Shown here one piece after another: positions 38,056-46,551 of a stretch of DNA of 64,000 nucleotides. Made by a program: the position numbers and the translations under genes. Within the stretch, counting starts at the first letter, position 1; each line of letters starts with the position of its first letter. The stretch covers positions 62,001-126,000 of the forward strand of contig NZ_RQUX01000003.1 of the NCBI RefSeq assembly GCF_003992115.1, read 5' to 3'. The notes beneath the pieces were generated by a model. The model did no database searches. It was given only the letters and a program-made list of their open reading frames with translations, and was not told where the DNA came from. The stretch is from Veillonella ratti. GTDB taxonomy: Bacteria > Bacillota > Negativicutes > Veillonellales > Veillonellaceae.

Positions 38056-38084
38056 ATTATACTATGGAATTACAATTCTGCCAA
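38056..38084 (-). promoter_or_regulatory. metK promoter, inside the coaBC 3' end
   Basis: TTGGCA (38084-38079, minus), a 17-base spacer and TATAAT (38061-38056). The -35 box is formed by the last Leu-Ala codons of coaBC, and its stop codon lies in the spacer. Confidence 0.75.
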
Positions 38085-39251
38085 GGCTGAAATAATTCGC
38101 TTAGCGACATCACTTTTTGTCATAAGTGGTAATTGCATAATTTGACCACCCGGATAAATAAAAGTAACTTCATTGGTATCAACGTTAAAGCCTGCATTTT
38201 GTTTGCTTACATCATTAGCTACGAGCATATCAAGATTTTTGTTAATTACCTTTGATTTGCCGTACTCGATGACATTTTGTGTTTCCGCTGCAAAGCCGAT
38301 AAGTTTTTGATGAGTTTTATTCGCACCTAGACCTTTCAAGATATCCGGATTCTTAACGAGTTTAAGCTCTAAGGTATCCATTTTCTTGATTTTGGTATCT
38401 GCCATGTTCTCCACGCGGAAATCCGCTACAGCTGCCGCCATAATTACGGCATCACAGTTTTCATAACGACTGTTAACGGCTTCTTCCATATCACGTGCTG
38501 AGTCAACAGGTACGTACTCTACGCCATATGGTACAGGTAAACAACTTGGTGCGGCAACCAATATAGTCCGTGCGCCTGCCAACGCGGCCTGTTCCGCAAC
38601 GGCATAACCCATTTTACCGCTGGAACGATTGCCGATATAGCGGACCGGATCGATGGCTTCCTGCGTACCGCCGGCCGTAACAATAACAGTTTTACCTTCC
38701 AGTAAATCACTTTTCATCATATGGAAGGATAACCATTCCACAATTTTCGCCGGTTCCGGTAAACGGCCCTTGCCGACTATACCGCAAGCCAAGTGACCGC
38801 TGTCGGCTTCCAAAATATGCATCCCCAACTCCCGTAAGGTATTCATATTACGCTGTGTAATCGGGTTTTCATACATATTAGTATTCATCGCCGGACATAA
38901 GAAAATAGGCACTTCGGTAGCCAATAGCTGCGTAGTCAACATATCATCAGCAATTCCGGCTGCCATTTTGCCAAGCACATTAGCCGTAGCCGGTGCCACT
39001 AAATAGGCATCGGCCCATCGAGCTAATGAAATATGCTCCACATTCCAATCATGTACATCTTCAAACATTTTAACAGCCACCGGATGGCCGCTGATTTCGC
39101 CGAAAGTCATAGGTGATACAAACTTGGTGGCATTTTCTGTCATAACGACTTTAACTTCCGCTCCCAATTTACGTAAGCGGCTAACCACCTCTACAGCTTT
39201 ATAGGCAGCAATACCGCCCGATACGCCTACAATTATGTGTTTATTTTTCAT
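38070..39251 (-). CDS. coaBC: CoaBC, bifunctional phosphopantothenoylcysteine synthetase/decarboxylase
   Basis: CoaBC adds cysteine to phosphopantothenate and decarboxylates the product in CoA synthesis. The N-terminal flavin decarboxylase (about 1-185) has GVSGGIAAYK, the active-site histidine in VEHISLARWAD, and PAMNTNMYENP. The C-terminal CTP-dependent synthetase (about 190-393) has TAGGTQEAIDPVRYIGNRSSGKMG. It ends the yicC-remA-gmk-rpoZ-coaBC operon. Confidence 0.98.
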   Translation of the reverse strand: MKNKHIIVGVSGGIAAYKAVEVVSRLRKLGAEVKVVMTENATKFVSPMTFGEISGHPVAVKMFEDVHDWNVEHISLARWADAYLVAPATANVLGKMAAGIADDMLTTQLLATEVPIFLCPAMNTNMYENPITQRNMNTLRELGMHILEADSGHLACGIVGKGRLPEPAKIVEWLSFHMMKSDLLEGKTVIVTAGGTQEAIDPVRYIGNRSSGKMGYAVAEQAALAGARTILVAAPSCLPVPYGVEYVPVDSARDMEEAVNSRYENCDAVIMAAAVADFRVENMADTKIKKMDTLELKLVKNPDILKGLGANKTHQKLIGFAAETQNVIEYGKSKVINKNLDMLVANDVSKQNAGFNVDTNEVTFIYPGGQIMQLPLMTKSDVAKRIISALAEL

Positions 39252-39280
39252 CCTCTGCCCCTGTTGGAATTAAAATTTAA

Positions 39281-39493
39281 TTATTTAATACCGTCTTTGG
39301 TACGTGTAAAACCGATTTTATCTTCCGCAATTTCATGTAATGCTACCGATACCGGTTTATCTGTGTCGAGACCGGATACTAAAGCATGGTCACCATCGGT
39401 AAGCTCACGAGCACGTTTCGCTGCCAAAGTAACCAAAGTGTATTTACTGTCTACATGTTTTTCCAAGTCTTTTAATAAAGGTTTTACCATCAT
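39281..39493 (-). CDS. rpoZ: RNA polymerase omega subunit
   Basis: Omega helps assemble RNA polymerase. The 70 residues have KYTLVTLAAKRARELTDG, the conserved helix that clasps the beta' subunit, and VSVALHEIAEDKIG. It lies six bases after gmk, the conserved position. Confidence 0.96.
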   Translation of the reverse strand: MMVKPLLKDLEKHVDSKYTLVTLAAKRARELTDGDHALVSGLDTDKPVSVALHEIAEDKIGFTRTKDGIK

Positions 39494-39499
39494 AACGCA

Positions 39500-40126
39500 T
39501 TACTCCTTTTTCCCGCCATACTGTTTATAAATGTACTGGATTTTTTCTTTATTTCGTTTAATTTTGCAAGCTTCAGCTCGTAAAATAGACGCAACTTTTT
39601 CAACCGCATCTGGCAACACATCATTTACTACGATATAGTCATAGCGGTGAGCCAACGCAAGTTCCGAACTGGCTTTCGATAAGCGCTTGTCAATGACATC
39701 GGCCGCATCCGTCCCGCGATCGCGCAAACGATTCGACAAAATATCTAAAGACGGCGGTACGATATAAATAAAAACGGCTTCGCTAAAGCGCTCTTTAACT
39801 TGCATAGCACCTTGAATATCAATTTCCAAAATAACGCTCTTACCTTCTGACAACAAGTCCATTACATGTTGTTTTGGCGTACCGTAAAAATTGTCGTACA
39901 CTTGTGCATATTCAAGAAATGCATCTTCTTTAATTAAACGCTGAAACTCTTCTTTATCTCTAAAAAAGTAGCTAACCCCTTCTTCTTCACCGACACGGGG
40001 TGCACGAGTTGTCATCGATACGGAATATACAAGATTAGGCATTTGCTGGCGAAGGGCCGCACAAATTGTGCCTTTACCCGCACCCGAAGGGCCGGATAAG
40101 ACAATTAAGATTCCTCTATCCGACAT
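39500..40126 (-). CDS. gmk: Guanylate kinase
   Basis: Gmk phosphorylates GMP to GDP. The P-loop is LSGPSGAGKGTI, the GMP site has SVSMTTRAPRVGEEEGVSYFF, and ILEIDIQGAMQV follows. The 208-residue length is typical. It starts eight bases after remA. Confidence 0.98.
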   Translation of the reverse strand: MSDRGILIVLSGPSGAGKGTICAALRQQMPNLVYSVSMTTRAPRVGEEEGVSYFFRDKEEFQRLIKEDAFLEYAQVYDNFYGTPKQHVMDLLSEGKSVILEIDIQGAMQVKERFSEAVFIYIVPPSLDILSNRLRDRGTDAADVIDKRLSKASSELALAHRYDYIVVNDVLPDAVEKVASILRAEACKIKRNKEKIQYIYKQYGGKKE

Positions 40127-40134
40127 AATAACAC

Positions 40135-40401
40135 CTACGCTTCCGTTGTTTCAGACGGTGTAGCCTGTACAATACGATGTGCTACGGTTTCCGGTTGGAT
40201 AGCGGATAAAACGATTTGACCGCTGTCCATAACGAGAACGGCACGAGTCTTACGACCATATGTGGCATCAACGAGTACGCTCTTTTCGCGAGCATCTTGA
40301 ATCATTCGCTTAATAGGAGCCGATTCAGGACTGATAATCGCAATGAGGCGATTTGCTGAAACCATATTACCAAACCCGATGTTTAAAAGTTTTGTATTCA
40401 T
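40135..40401 (-). CDS. remA: RemA-like DUF370 protein
   Basis: The 88-residue protein matches the RemA/YlzA family ([28 protein letters not shown] in part, then [11 protein letters not shown]). In Bacillus, RemA is a DNA-binding activator of biofilm matrix genes; in other Firmicutes the role is unproven. Its place between yicC and gmk is the conserved one. Confidence 0.93.
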   Translation of the reverse strand: MNTKLLNIGFGNMVSANRLIAIISPESAPIKRMIQDAREKSVLVDATYGRKTRAVLVMDSGQIVLSAIQPETVAHRIVQATPSETTEA

Positions 40402-40426
40402 ACTTAGTGACTCCTTACTCTACTAC

Positions 40427-41308
40427 CTACTCTATGTTTTGAATTTGCTCTCTAATCTTCTCTAATTCACATTTCAATACTACAACGCGGTCAGTAATTT
40501 CTAAATCAGATCCTTTTGATCCCATCGTATTTACTTCACGATTCATTTCCTGTAACAAGAAATCTAATTTACGGCCAATCGGTTGATTCTCTTTGAGTGT
40601 GTCTTTTAATTGTACCACATGTGAGCCAAAACGTACAATTTCTTCTGTAATATCTGTTTTGTCACTCATAATGGCTACTTCCTGCAAAAATCTATCCATG
40701 TTAATATCTAAATCAGTTTTAGACAAGGTTGCTTCGATACGTTGCTGCAAACGTGTTTCATATTTCTTAACAGCTGCTGTTTTGTTGGCATCTACGGCTT
40801 TTAACACATCTTCCAGTTTGGTAATACGACTTTCGATTTCTTTTGCTAAATGTTCCCCTTCGGCAGCCCGCATATTTATTACGCCGGTGAGAGCATCACC
40901 TAATGCCTTCAAAGCCGTTTCTTGAAGCTTCGATTCTTCAAAAGGAACATCTTCTAAAAGAAGCCAATCCTGAGATACGGTCATCATATCACGCAAGGCC
41001 ACTTTCTTAATATCTTGCGCAAAACCGTTTTTAACCAAAAACTCGCGAATCTGCAATGCCAATGATTCATTCACGGTAAAAACTTTTTCCCGATCCCGTG
41101 TATTGCGTAGCGAAATATTGACTTCCACCTTACCGCGTTGCAATACACTTTTAATCTGACGGCGCAGCTCATTTTCAAAAAAATTCAACGTGGATGGCAT
41201 ATTAATATGCAGATCCAAAAACCTTGAATTAACCGTTTTTATTTCAACCGTAATCTGTAACGCCTCATCAGCGGCTATACCACGACCGAAGCCCGTCATG
41301 CTGTTCAT
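40427..41308 (-). CDS. yicC: YicC/YloC-family endoribonuclease
   Basis: The 293 residues start SMTGFGRG and have EIKTVNSRFLD and the C-terminal GRKLDFLLQEMNREVNTMGSK, all family hallmarks. YicC proteins have been shown to cleave RNA and to act on small RNAs in E. coli; here this is inferred from family. It leads the yicC-remA-gmk-rpoZ-coaBC operon and is divergent from the rqcH-like gene. Confidence 0.95.
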   Translation of the reverse strand: MNSMTGFGRGIAADEALQITVEIKTVNSRFLDLHINMPSTLNFFENELRRQIKSVLQRGKVEVNISLRNTRDREKVFTVNESLALQIREFLVKNGFAQDIKKVALRDMMTVSQDWLLLEDVPFEESKLQETALKALGDALTGVINMRAAEGEHLAKEIESRITKLEDVLKAVDANKTAAVKKYETRLQQRIEATLSKTDLDINMDRFLQEVAIMSDKTDITEEIVRFGSHVVQLKDTLKENQPIGRKLDFLLQEMNREVNTMGSKGSDLEITDRVVVLKCELEKIREQIQNIE

Positions 41309-41410
41309 AATAAAATAGGTCCTTTCCTTTAATTTTCGTCAATTTTCCTTAATTTTAGATTATTTTCTTATTGTTTACATTTTAACATGTTAGGCCTATA
41401 GGGTAAAGCG

Positions 41411-41438
41411 TTCAAATAGGTCATAAGTGTGATATACT
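41411..41438 (+). promoter_or_regulatory. Candidate promoter of the rqcH-like gene
   Basis: TTCAAA, a 16-base spacer, then TATACT preceded by TGTGA, 34 bases before the start. The match is moderate. Confidence 0.45.
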
Positions 41439-41472
41439 TAAATAATAAATATGTTTAGTAAAGGAGCAATTT

Positions 41473-43221
41473 ATGAATTTAGATGGTTTAACCTTAGCCG
41501 TTTTGACCAAAGAACTTTCCGATCAATTAGTGACCGGTCAAATCCAGCGGCTATTACAAATAGATAAAACTACAATCGTTTTAAAAGTTAATACTCACCA
41601 GGGTAATAAAGACCTGGTTATTACGGCCGGCAATTTACCGGCTTGTTATCTCAGCCACGGCATTACGGATTTACCGAAAGAACCGACTGCGCTTTGCATG
41701 TTTTTACGCAAACATTTAGAAGGCGCTCGTATTACGGCAATCAAGCAATTAAACGGTGACCGAATTCTGCGCATCAATGCAGACAAGCTGGCTCTTGACG
41801 GTTCCCTCATTTCAAATCGGATTTACATTGAGCTAATGGGGAAATATTCCAACTGTATTTTCGTTCAAGACGGCCAGATTCTGGAAGCACTCATTCACGT
41901 TACACCGCTCATGAACCGCGAACGTTCCATCGCTCCTAAACTCACTTATGAATTACCGCCAAACAGCGAACGGGGCAGCCTTTTTGAGTTCAGCAACGAA
42001 GAAATCGGCGAATTACTTCACAACTTCGGTCAAGGCACCGTAGCCGAAACAATTCGTCGTATTTTTAACGGTTTCGGTCCGGCTCTCTTAAAAGAGGTAT
42101 GTTATGAAGCCGGTGTAACCGAAAAAACGGAGTTCGCATCACTCACTCCTGAACAAATTACGTCTCTTGCAGCGGCTCTCATCAATTTAAAAGAGGCTAT
42201 TAATGATGCCAAGCAATTATATGAATACGAAAATGCGAACCATAAAAAGTTTTACAGCCCTGTGCCCCTTACCTATTTATTGGCGCAAGGCGGTCAGTTA
42301 ACGGCTACCTACGATTCCATCTCACAACCGCTTGAAGTCGCCGTTGTAAAACAAGGCGGCATCAATACGACCACTCGTGAATTAGAACGAACTTTAGAAC
42401 AGGCTATTAAAAAAGAAGAACTCCGTCACAGTAAGATTGAAGCGGAACTTAACGATAGCTCCAAAGCCGATGAATATAAGGCTTTCGGCGATTTATTGAT
42501 GATTAACGCCTATCGCGATACGCAATACGAACCAAATATCACCTTAGACAATATTTTAGTAAACCCCGTTGAACCGATTACCATTCCCCTCGTGCCGGAA
42601 TTAACCGTTGTAGAGAATGCGCAAAATTATTACAAACTCTATACGAAGTTAAAAAATCGTAAACAAAGCGGCTTATATCAATTAGAGCAAAGTAGTCGTC
42701 GCATTGACTATCTTCAGTCCGTTTTATACAGTTTAACCATTGCCGATAGCAAAGAAACGGTTCAAGAAATCTACAATGAATGCGAACAGGCCGGGCTTTT
42801 GAAGAAATCTAAAAAACCGGTTAGTTATAAGGCACCGAAACATAACTTCATGCATTTTCAAATTGACGGCGGTGAAATTTTCATCGGTCGCAACAATCAG
42901 CAGAATGAATATTTAACCCATCGTTTCGCCAAGCCTGATGATATGTGGTTCCATACTTTGCAGGTACAAGGCAGTCATGTTATCTTACGCACCCAAATCG
43001 GCGAACCAACCGATGAAATGCTTACTTTAGCCGCCCGCTATGCCGCCTATTTCAGTCGCGCTCGCGAGTCCTCCAAAGTAGCTGTCGATTACACGCCGGT
43101 TAAATTTATAAAAAAACCACCGGCATCGCCATTAGGCTTTGTTATTTATACAAATCAGAAAACAGCGGTAATCGACCCGAAAGAACCGGTATTAAATAAA
43201 GAAACGAATCTCTACGAATAA
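41473..43221 (+). CDS. rqcH: RqcH/FbpA-like NFACT protein (ribosome quality control)
   Basis: RqcH binds 50S subunits holding stalled chains and adds alanine tails. The protein (582 residues) has an NFACT-N domain (about 1-200, MNLDGLTLAVLTKEL, with the GDRILRI segment), a helical coiled-coil middle (about 230-430), and an NFACT-R domain with DDMWFHTLQVQGSHVILR. Some orthologues have been studied as fibronectin-binding FbpA. It is one of two plus-strand protein genes here, with AAGGAG before the start. Confidence 0.93.
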   Translation: MNLDGLTLAVLTKELSDQLVTGQIQRLLQIDKTTIVLKVNTHQGNKDLVITAGNLPACYLSHGITDLPKEPTALCMFLRKHLEGARITAIKQLNGDRILRINADKLALDGSLISNRIYIELMGKYSNCIFVQDGQILEALIHVTPLMNRERSIAPKLTYELPPNSERGSLFEFSNEEIGELLHNFGQGTVAETIRRIFNGFGPALLKEVCYEAGVTEKTEFASLTPEQITSLAAALINLKEAINDAKQLYEYENANHKKFYSPVPLTYLLAQGGQLTATYDSISQPLEVAVVKQGGINTTTRELERTLEQAIKKEELRHSKIEAELNDSSKADEYKAFGDLLMINAYRDTQYEPNITLDNILVNPVEPITIPLVPELTVVENAQNYYKLYTKLKNRKQSGLYQLEQSSRRIDYLQSVLYSLTIADSKETVQEIYNECEQAGLLKKSKKPVSYKAPKHNFMHFQIDGGEIFIGRNNQQNEYLTHRFAKPDDMWFHTLQVQGSHVILRTQIGEPTDEMLTLAARYAAYFSRARESSKVAVDYTPVKFIKKPPASPLGFVIYTNQKTAVIDPKEPVLNKETNLYE

Positions 43222-43227
43222 GCAAAA

Positions 43228-43288
43228 AAGCTCTCAGGAAATCCCCTATACCAAGTATAGCAAGGATGCTTCCTGAGAGCTTCTTTAT
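43228..43288. terminator. Bidirectional terminator between convergent genes
   Basis: AAGCTCTCAGGAA and TTCCTGAGAGCTT pair around a loop with an inner ATACC...GTAT arm. A-runs and T-runs flank it on both sides, so it can serve the rqcH-like gene and the coiled-coil gene. Confidence 0.85.
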
Positions 43289-43343
43289 TATTTCAAGCTT
43301 ACAATGACCGGCATTGTCAACAAAATCGCCAAAAATAACGCAA

Positions 43344-43796
43344 TTAATCGCGATTGGATTGTTTTAAGCTTTCGCGGTTTTGGCGCAAGCTTTCCAAAGT
43401 TTTTTCCAAATTGTTTTCAATATAACGCATTACATCTTGAGCATATTGAATAGAACTGTTTTTCAATTCTTCGGAAGATTGGTTAGCCAAGGTAATAATT
43501 TGGTTAGCCTGAGTTTGAGCCTGTTTAACAAGTTCGCTTTCTTCCGTCAATTTTGCAATATAATCTTTGGCCTGAGCAATCAAAGTATCGGCCTGACGCT
43601 GTGCATCTGCCAAAATTTTATCTTTTTCAGCCATAATACGGCGGGATTCTTCAAGCTCCAACGGCAAAGATTCATTAATGGCATCTAAGACACGCATAAT
43701 TTCTTCTTCTTCAATGACACGTTTGGTGGTCATAGGAATGCGACCACTGGTTTCAATTAAATTTTCCAAATCTTCTAAAAGTTTTTCTGTTTTCAT
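43344..43796 (-). CDS. Coiled-coil protein downstream of coaD
   Basis: I do not assign a function. The 150 residues are almost wholly helical, with a long Glu/Gln/Ala-rich coiled coil (about 45-145) lacking membrane segments or catalytic motifs. Such proteins are often labelled ATPase or V-type ATPase subunit-like by weak similarity, or compared to DivIVA; neither is supported by a motif here. The ATG at 43796 has AGGAG eight bases upstream and is preferred to the GTG nine bases earlier. It follows coaD in the rsmD-coaD operon. Confidence 0.85.
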   Translation of the reverse strand: MKTEKLLEDLENLIETSGRIPMTTKRVIEEEEIMRVLDAINESLPLELEESRRIMAEKDKILADAQRQADTLIAQAKDYIAKLTEESELVKQAQTQANQIITLANQSSEELKNSSIQYAQDVMRYIENNLEKTLESLRQNRESLKQSNRD

Positions 43797-43816
43797 TCTC
43801 GCCACTCCTATTAGTA

Positions 43817-44305
43817 CTATTCACTACGATTCGCAAATTTTGCTTCTAACGCTTCTTTTACTGCATCCGGAACTAAGCCGTCAAGACGACCATTAAATCG
43901 CGCTAATTCGCGAATTCCCGTGGAACTGACAAATGAATACTTATTATTCGTCATGATAAAAACGGTTTCAATATCGTCATCCAAAAACTTTGAAAATAAA
44001 GCTCGTTGGAATTCATATTCAAAATCAGCAAGCGCTCGCAAGCCTCGAATAATCATAATACTGTTTTTTGATTTTGCATAATCAATCAACAGACCTGATG
44101 CACAATCTACTTCAACATTAGGTATATGGGCTACGGAGGCTTTAATCAATTCAACTCGCTCATCTTGAGTAAACAAATTATTTTTATTCGGATTAGTTAA
44201 AACCGCCACAATCAACTTATCTACAAGCTTACTCGCTCGTTCAAAAATATCGACATGCCCGTTTGTCACAGGGTCAAAACTCCCTGGGCAAATGCCTATA
44301 CGCAC
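43817..44305 (-). CDS. coaD: Phosphopantetheine adenylyltransferase
   Basis: CoaD makes dephospho-CoA. The nucleotidyltransferase motif GSFDPVTNGHVDI is near residue 8, with IIRGLRALADFEYE and the SSTGIREL motif. The longest ORF adds 11 residues; AAAGGAG before the GTG at 44305 fits the standard N-terminus RIGICPGSFDP. It lies four bases after rsmD. Confidence 0.96.
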   Translation of the reverse strand: MRIGICPGSFDPVTNGHVDIFERASKLVDKLIVAVLTNPNKNNLFTQDERVELIKASVAHIPNVEVDCASGLLIDYAKSKNSIMIIRGLRALADFEYEFQRALFSKFLDDDIETVFIMTNNKYSFVSSTGIRELARFNGRLDGLVPDAVKEALEAKFANRSE

Positions 44306-44309
44306 TATA

Positions 44310-44864
44310 TTAGCTCCTTTCAAGCTCATAGGGTACACAATACGTCACCTTCGTATAACCAAAGCGTTGTTCCCTAACAAGGCTCCAACCTTCCGGCAAT
44401 ACAAGCGGTTCGTTTTCATGATGCTCCACAATAAGCATTCCATTTTCTTTTAGTAATTGCTGATTCACGACTACAGCCAACGTTGCGGCCACAAAACCTT
44501 GTTCATATGGCGGATCCGCAAAAATATAATCAAACTGACGACCGGCTAACTGTTTAGCCGCCGTTTCAATCGATGTTGGTATCACTTCAACCGCGTCTTC
44601 CATATGACAATGCTCAATGTTCGCTTTAATAATTCGAGCTGTCCGTTTATCAACGCATACGGCCAGTGAGGCACCGCGACTGACAGCTTCCAATCCGAAA
44701 GCGCCTGTACCGGAGAAAAAATCAAGTACGGTGGACTCAATCAGACCGTAATTAGTCAGTATATTAAAAATACTCTCCCGCACACGATCCTGTGTGGGTC
44801 TCGTACTCATCCCTTTCGGAGCTTTCAATATATGACCTTTAGCACGTCCTGCAATAATTCTCAT
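44310..44864 (-). CDS. rsmD: RsmD, 16S rRNA G966 methyltransferase
   Basis: RsmD makes m2G966. The N-terminus MRIIAGRAKGHIL and RPTQDRVRESIFN, the SAM loop DFFSGTGAFGLEA and the catalytic DPPY are all present in 184 residues. It leads rsmD-coaD-coiled-coil gene, 83 bases after gpsA. Confidence 0.96.
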   Translation of the reverse strand: MRIIAGRAKGHILKAPKGMSTRPTQDRVRESIFNILTNYGLIESTVLDFFSGTGAFGLEAVSRGASLAVCVDKRTARIIKANIEHCHMEDAVEVIPTSIETAAKQLAGRQFDYIFADPPYEQGFVAATLAVVVNQQLLKENGMLIVEHHENEPLVLPEGWSLVREQRFGYTKVTYCVPYELERS

Positions 44865-44947
44865 ACTTCCCTCTTTATGCCTACACTTGTCTTTTAATTA
44901 TAGTATATAATGTTCCAAAATAAAAGTACATTCCTAGGGAAAAATTA

Positions 44948-45949
44948 TTATAAGAACATTTCATCTTTCAAGTTGCGCCCCATCAGCTCCATAAGTGCTG
45001 TTTGAGGCGATTTTTGATGGTATAAAACTTCGTATAAAGCTTCTGTTATAGGTAAATCCAATTCTTTTGCTTTAGCGATTTCATACACTGTTTTTACGGC
45101 AAAAAAGCCTTCTACCACCATATTGGAGTGATTCATTATATAATCCATAGTCTCACCGGCTGCCAATTTCTGACCCGCTGTGCGGTTACGACTATGACGA
45201 CTCATACAAGTGGTAATCAAATCGCCCATACCGGCGAGCCCGGCATAAGTTTCGCGACGTGCCCCCATAGCCACACCAAATTTGGTCATCTCGTGAAGAC
45301 CACGTGTCAAAAGAGCTGACTTACAATTATCACCAAGCTTCATACCATCTGCAATACCGGCCGCTAAGGCGATAATATTCTTCGTTGTGGCTGCCAGTTC
45401 TACGCCCGTCATATCTTCATTCACATAGACCCGGAAATTAACAGTACTTAAAGCCTGTTGCACTTGCTCCGCCGTTGGTACCGTTCGTGCCGCCACAACC
45501 GTTGCAGCCGGTAAATCACGGCCTATTTCCTCGGCATGATTAGGTCCGGATAAAATAGCTAAGTGATCCGTAATATGGCCTACAACCTCATCAGCCACTT
45601 CGGATAAACGCTTACCCGTCTCTCGTTCAATCCCCTTAGAGCAAATAACTACCGTCGTTTTTGCAGAAATATATGGGGCAAACTGCTTCAGTGTATCACG
45701 CACATAAATAGACGGCGTCACAATCAAAAGGATATCACTGTTTTCGGCCACTACAGCCGGTACATGACTGATATTTAAGTTTTCCGGCAAGGCAACACCG
45801 GCCAAATATTCTTTATTTTCACGATCCGCCTTTAAGCGCGCCGCCTGCTCTTCACGGCGACAGTAGAGCCAAGCCTCATTGCCGGCCTGAGCACTTTTAC
45901 AAGCCAGTGCAGTGCCCCAGCTGCCGGATCCTATAATTCCTATTTTCAT
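44948..45949 (-). CDS. gpsA: Glycerol-3-phosphate dehydrogenase [NAD(P)+]
   Basis: GpsA makes sn-glycerol-3-phosphate for phospholipids. The NAD loop is GSGSWGTALA, followed by CSKGIE, the catalytic lysine region ELAATTKNIIALAAG, and GLAGMGDLITTC. The 333-residue length is typical. The start overlaps the plsY stop by four bases, linking the first two steps of phospholipid synthesis. Confidence 0.98.
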   Translation of the reverse strand: MKIGIIGSGSWGTALACKSAQAGNEAWLYCRREEQAARLKADRENKEYLAGVALPENLNISHVPAVVAENSDILLIVTPSIYVRDTLKQFAPYISAKTTVVICSKGIERETGKRLSEVADEVVGHITDHLAILSGPNHAEEIGRDLPAATVVAARTVPTAEQVQQALSTVNFRVYVNEDMTGVELAATTKNIIALAAGIADGMKLGDNCKSALLTRGLHEMTKFGVAMGARRETYAGLAGMGDLITTCMSRHSRNRTAGQKLAAGETMDYIMNHSNMVVEGFFAVKTVYEIAKAKELDLPITEALYEVLYHQKSPQTALMELMGRNLKDEMFL

Positions 45950-46551
45950 TTAGAATCATCACGCTCCGTCCGTTCAACTTTTAATTCTTGACCGCGCAAA
46001 AGACGCATAATATTTTCACGATGACGTAAAATTACGAATAAAGCGGCCACTGTACCGAATACGACGTACCATAAAGGTTCACCGAAGGCAATCATCAAAA
46101 TCGGTACTAACGCGGCCCCTACGATGGAGCCTAAGGACACATATTTGGTAAAGTACACGATAACGGCCCATGTAGCGAAACAAATAGCCGAAATCAAAGG
46201 TACTAAAAATATCAACACCCCGAGCCCCGTCGCTACACCACGACCACCTTTGAAGCCCAAAAATACCGACCAATTATGGCCTACCATAGCTAAAATGCCA
46301 CCTAAAAGCATCAAATTCGGATCCGGTGAAAAAATAGCAACCCCTGCCATACCTTTACCGGCATCGCAGAGAAATACCGGTAAAGCTGCCTTCATACCCA
46401 GTACGCGATACGTATTCGTCGCACCGATATTTTTACTGCCGTATAAACGGACATCTGTATTGAAAAATAATTTACCGATAATTAAACCGCTGGGAATGGA
46501 GCCTAAAAGATATGCCACGACTGCCAATCCGATAATAGTCATAGTATCCAT
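45946..46551 (-). CDS. plsY: PlsY, acyl-phosphate:glycerol-3-phosphate acyltransferase
   Basis: PlsY is the membrane enzyme that starts phosphatidic acid synthesis from acyl-phosphate. The 201 residues have several membrane helices and the three loops LGSIPSGLIIGK, GSKNIGATNTYRVLG and FKGGRGVATGLGV. A basic tail (about 185-201) is cytoplasmic. It overlaps der by one base (TAATG). Confidence 0.97.
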   Translation of the reverse strand: MDTMTIIGLAVVAYLLGSIPSGLIIGKLFFNTDVRLYGSKNIGATNTYRVLGMKAALPVFLCDAGKGMAGVAIFSPDPNLMLLGGILAMVGHNWSVFLGFKGGRGVATGLGVLIFLVPLISAICFATWAVIVYFTKYVSLGSIVGAALVPILMIAFGEPLWYVVFGTVAALFVILRHRENIMRLLRGQELKVERTERDDSK

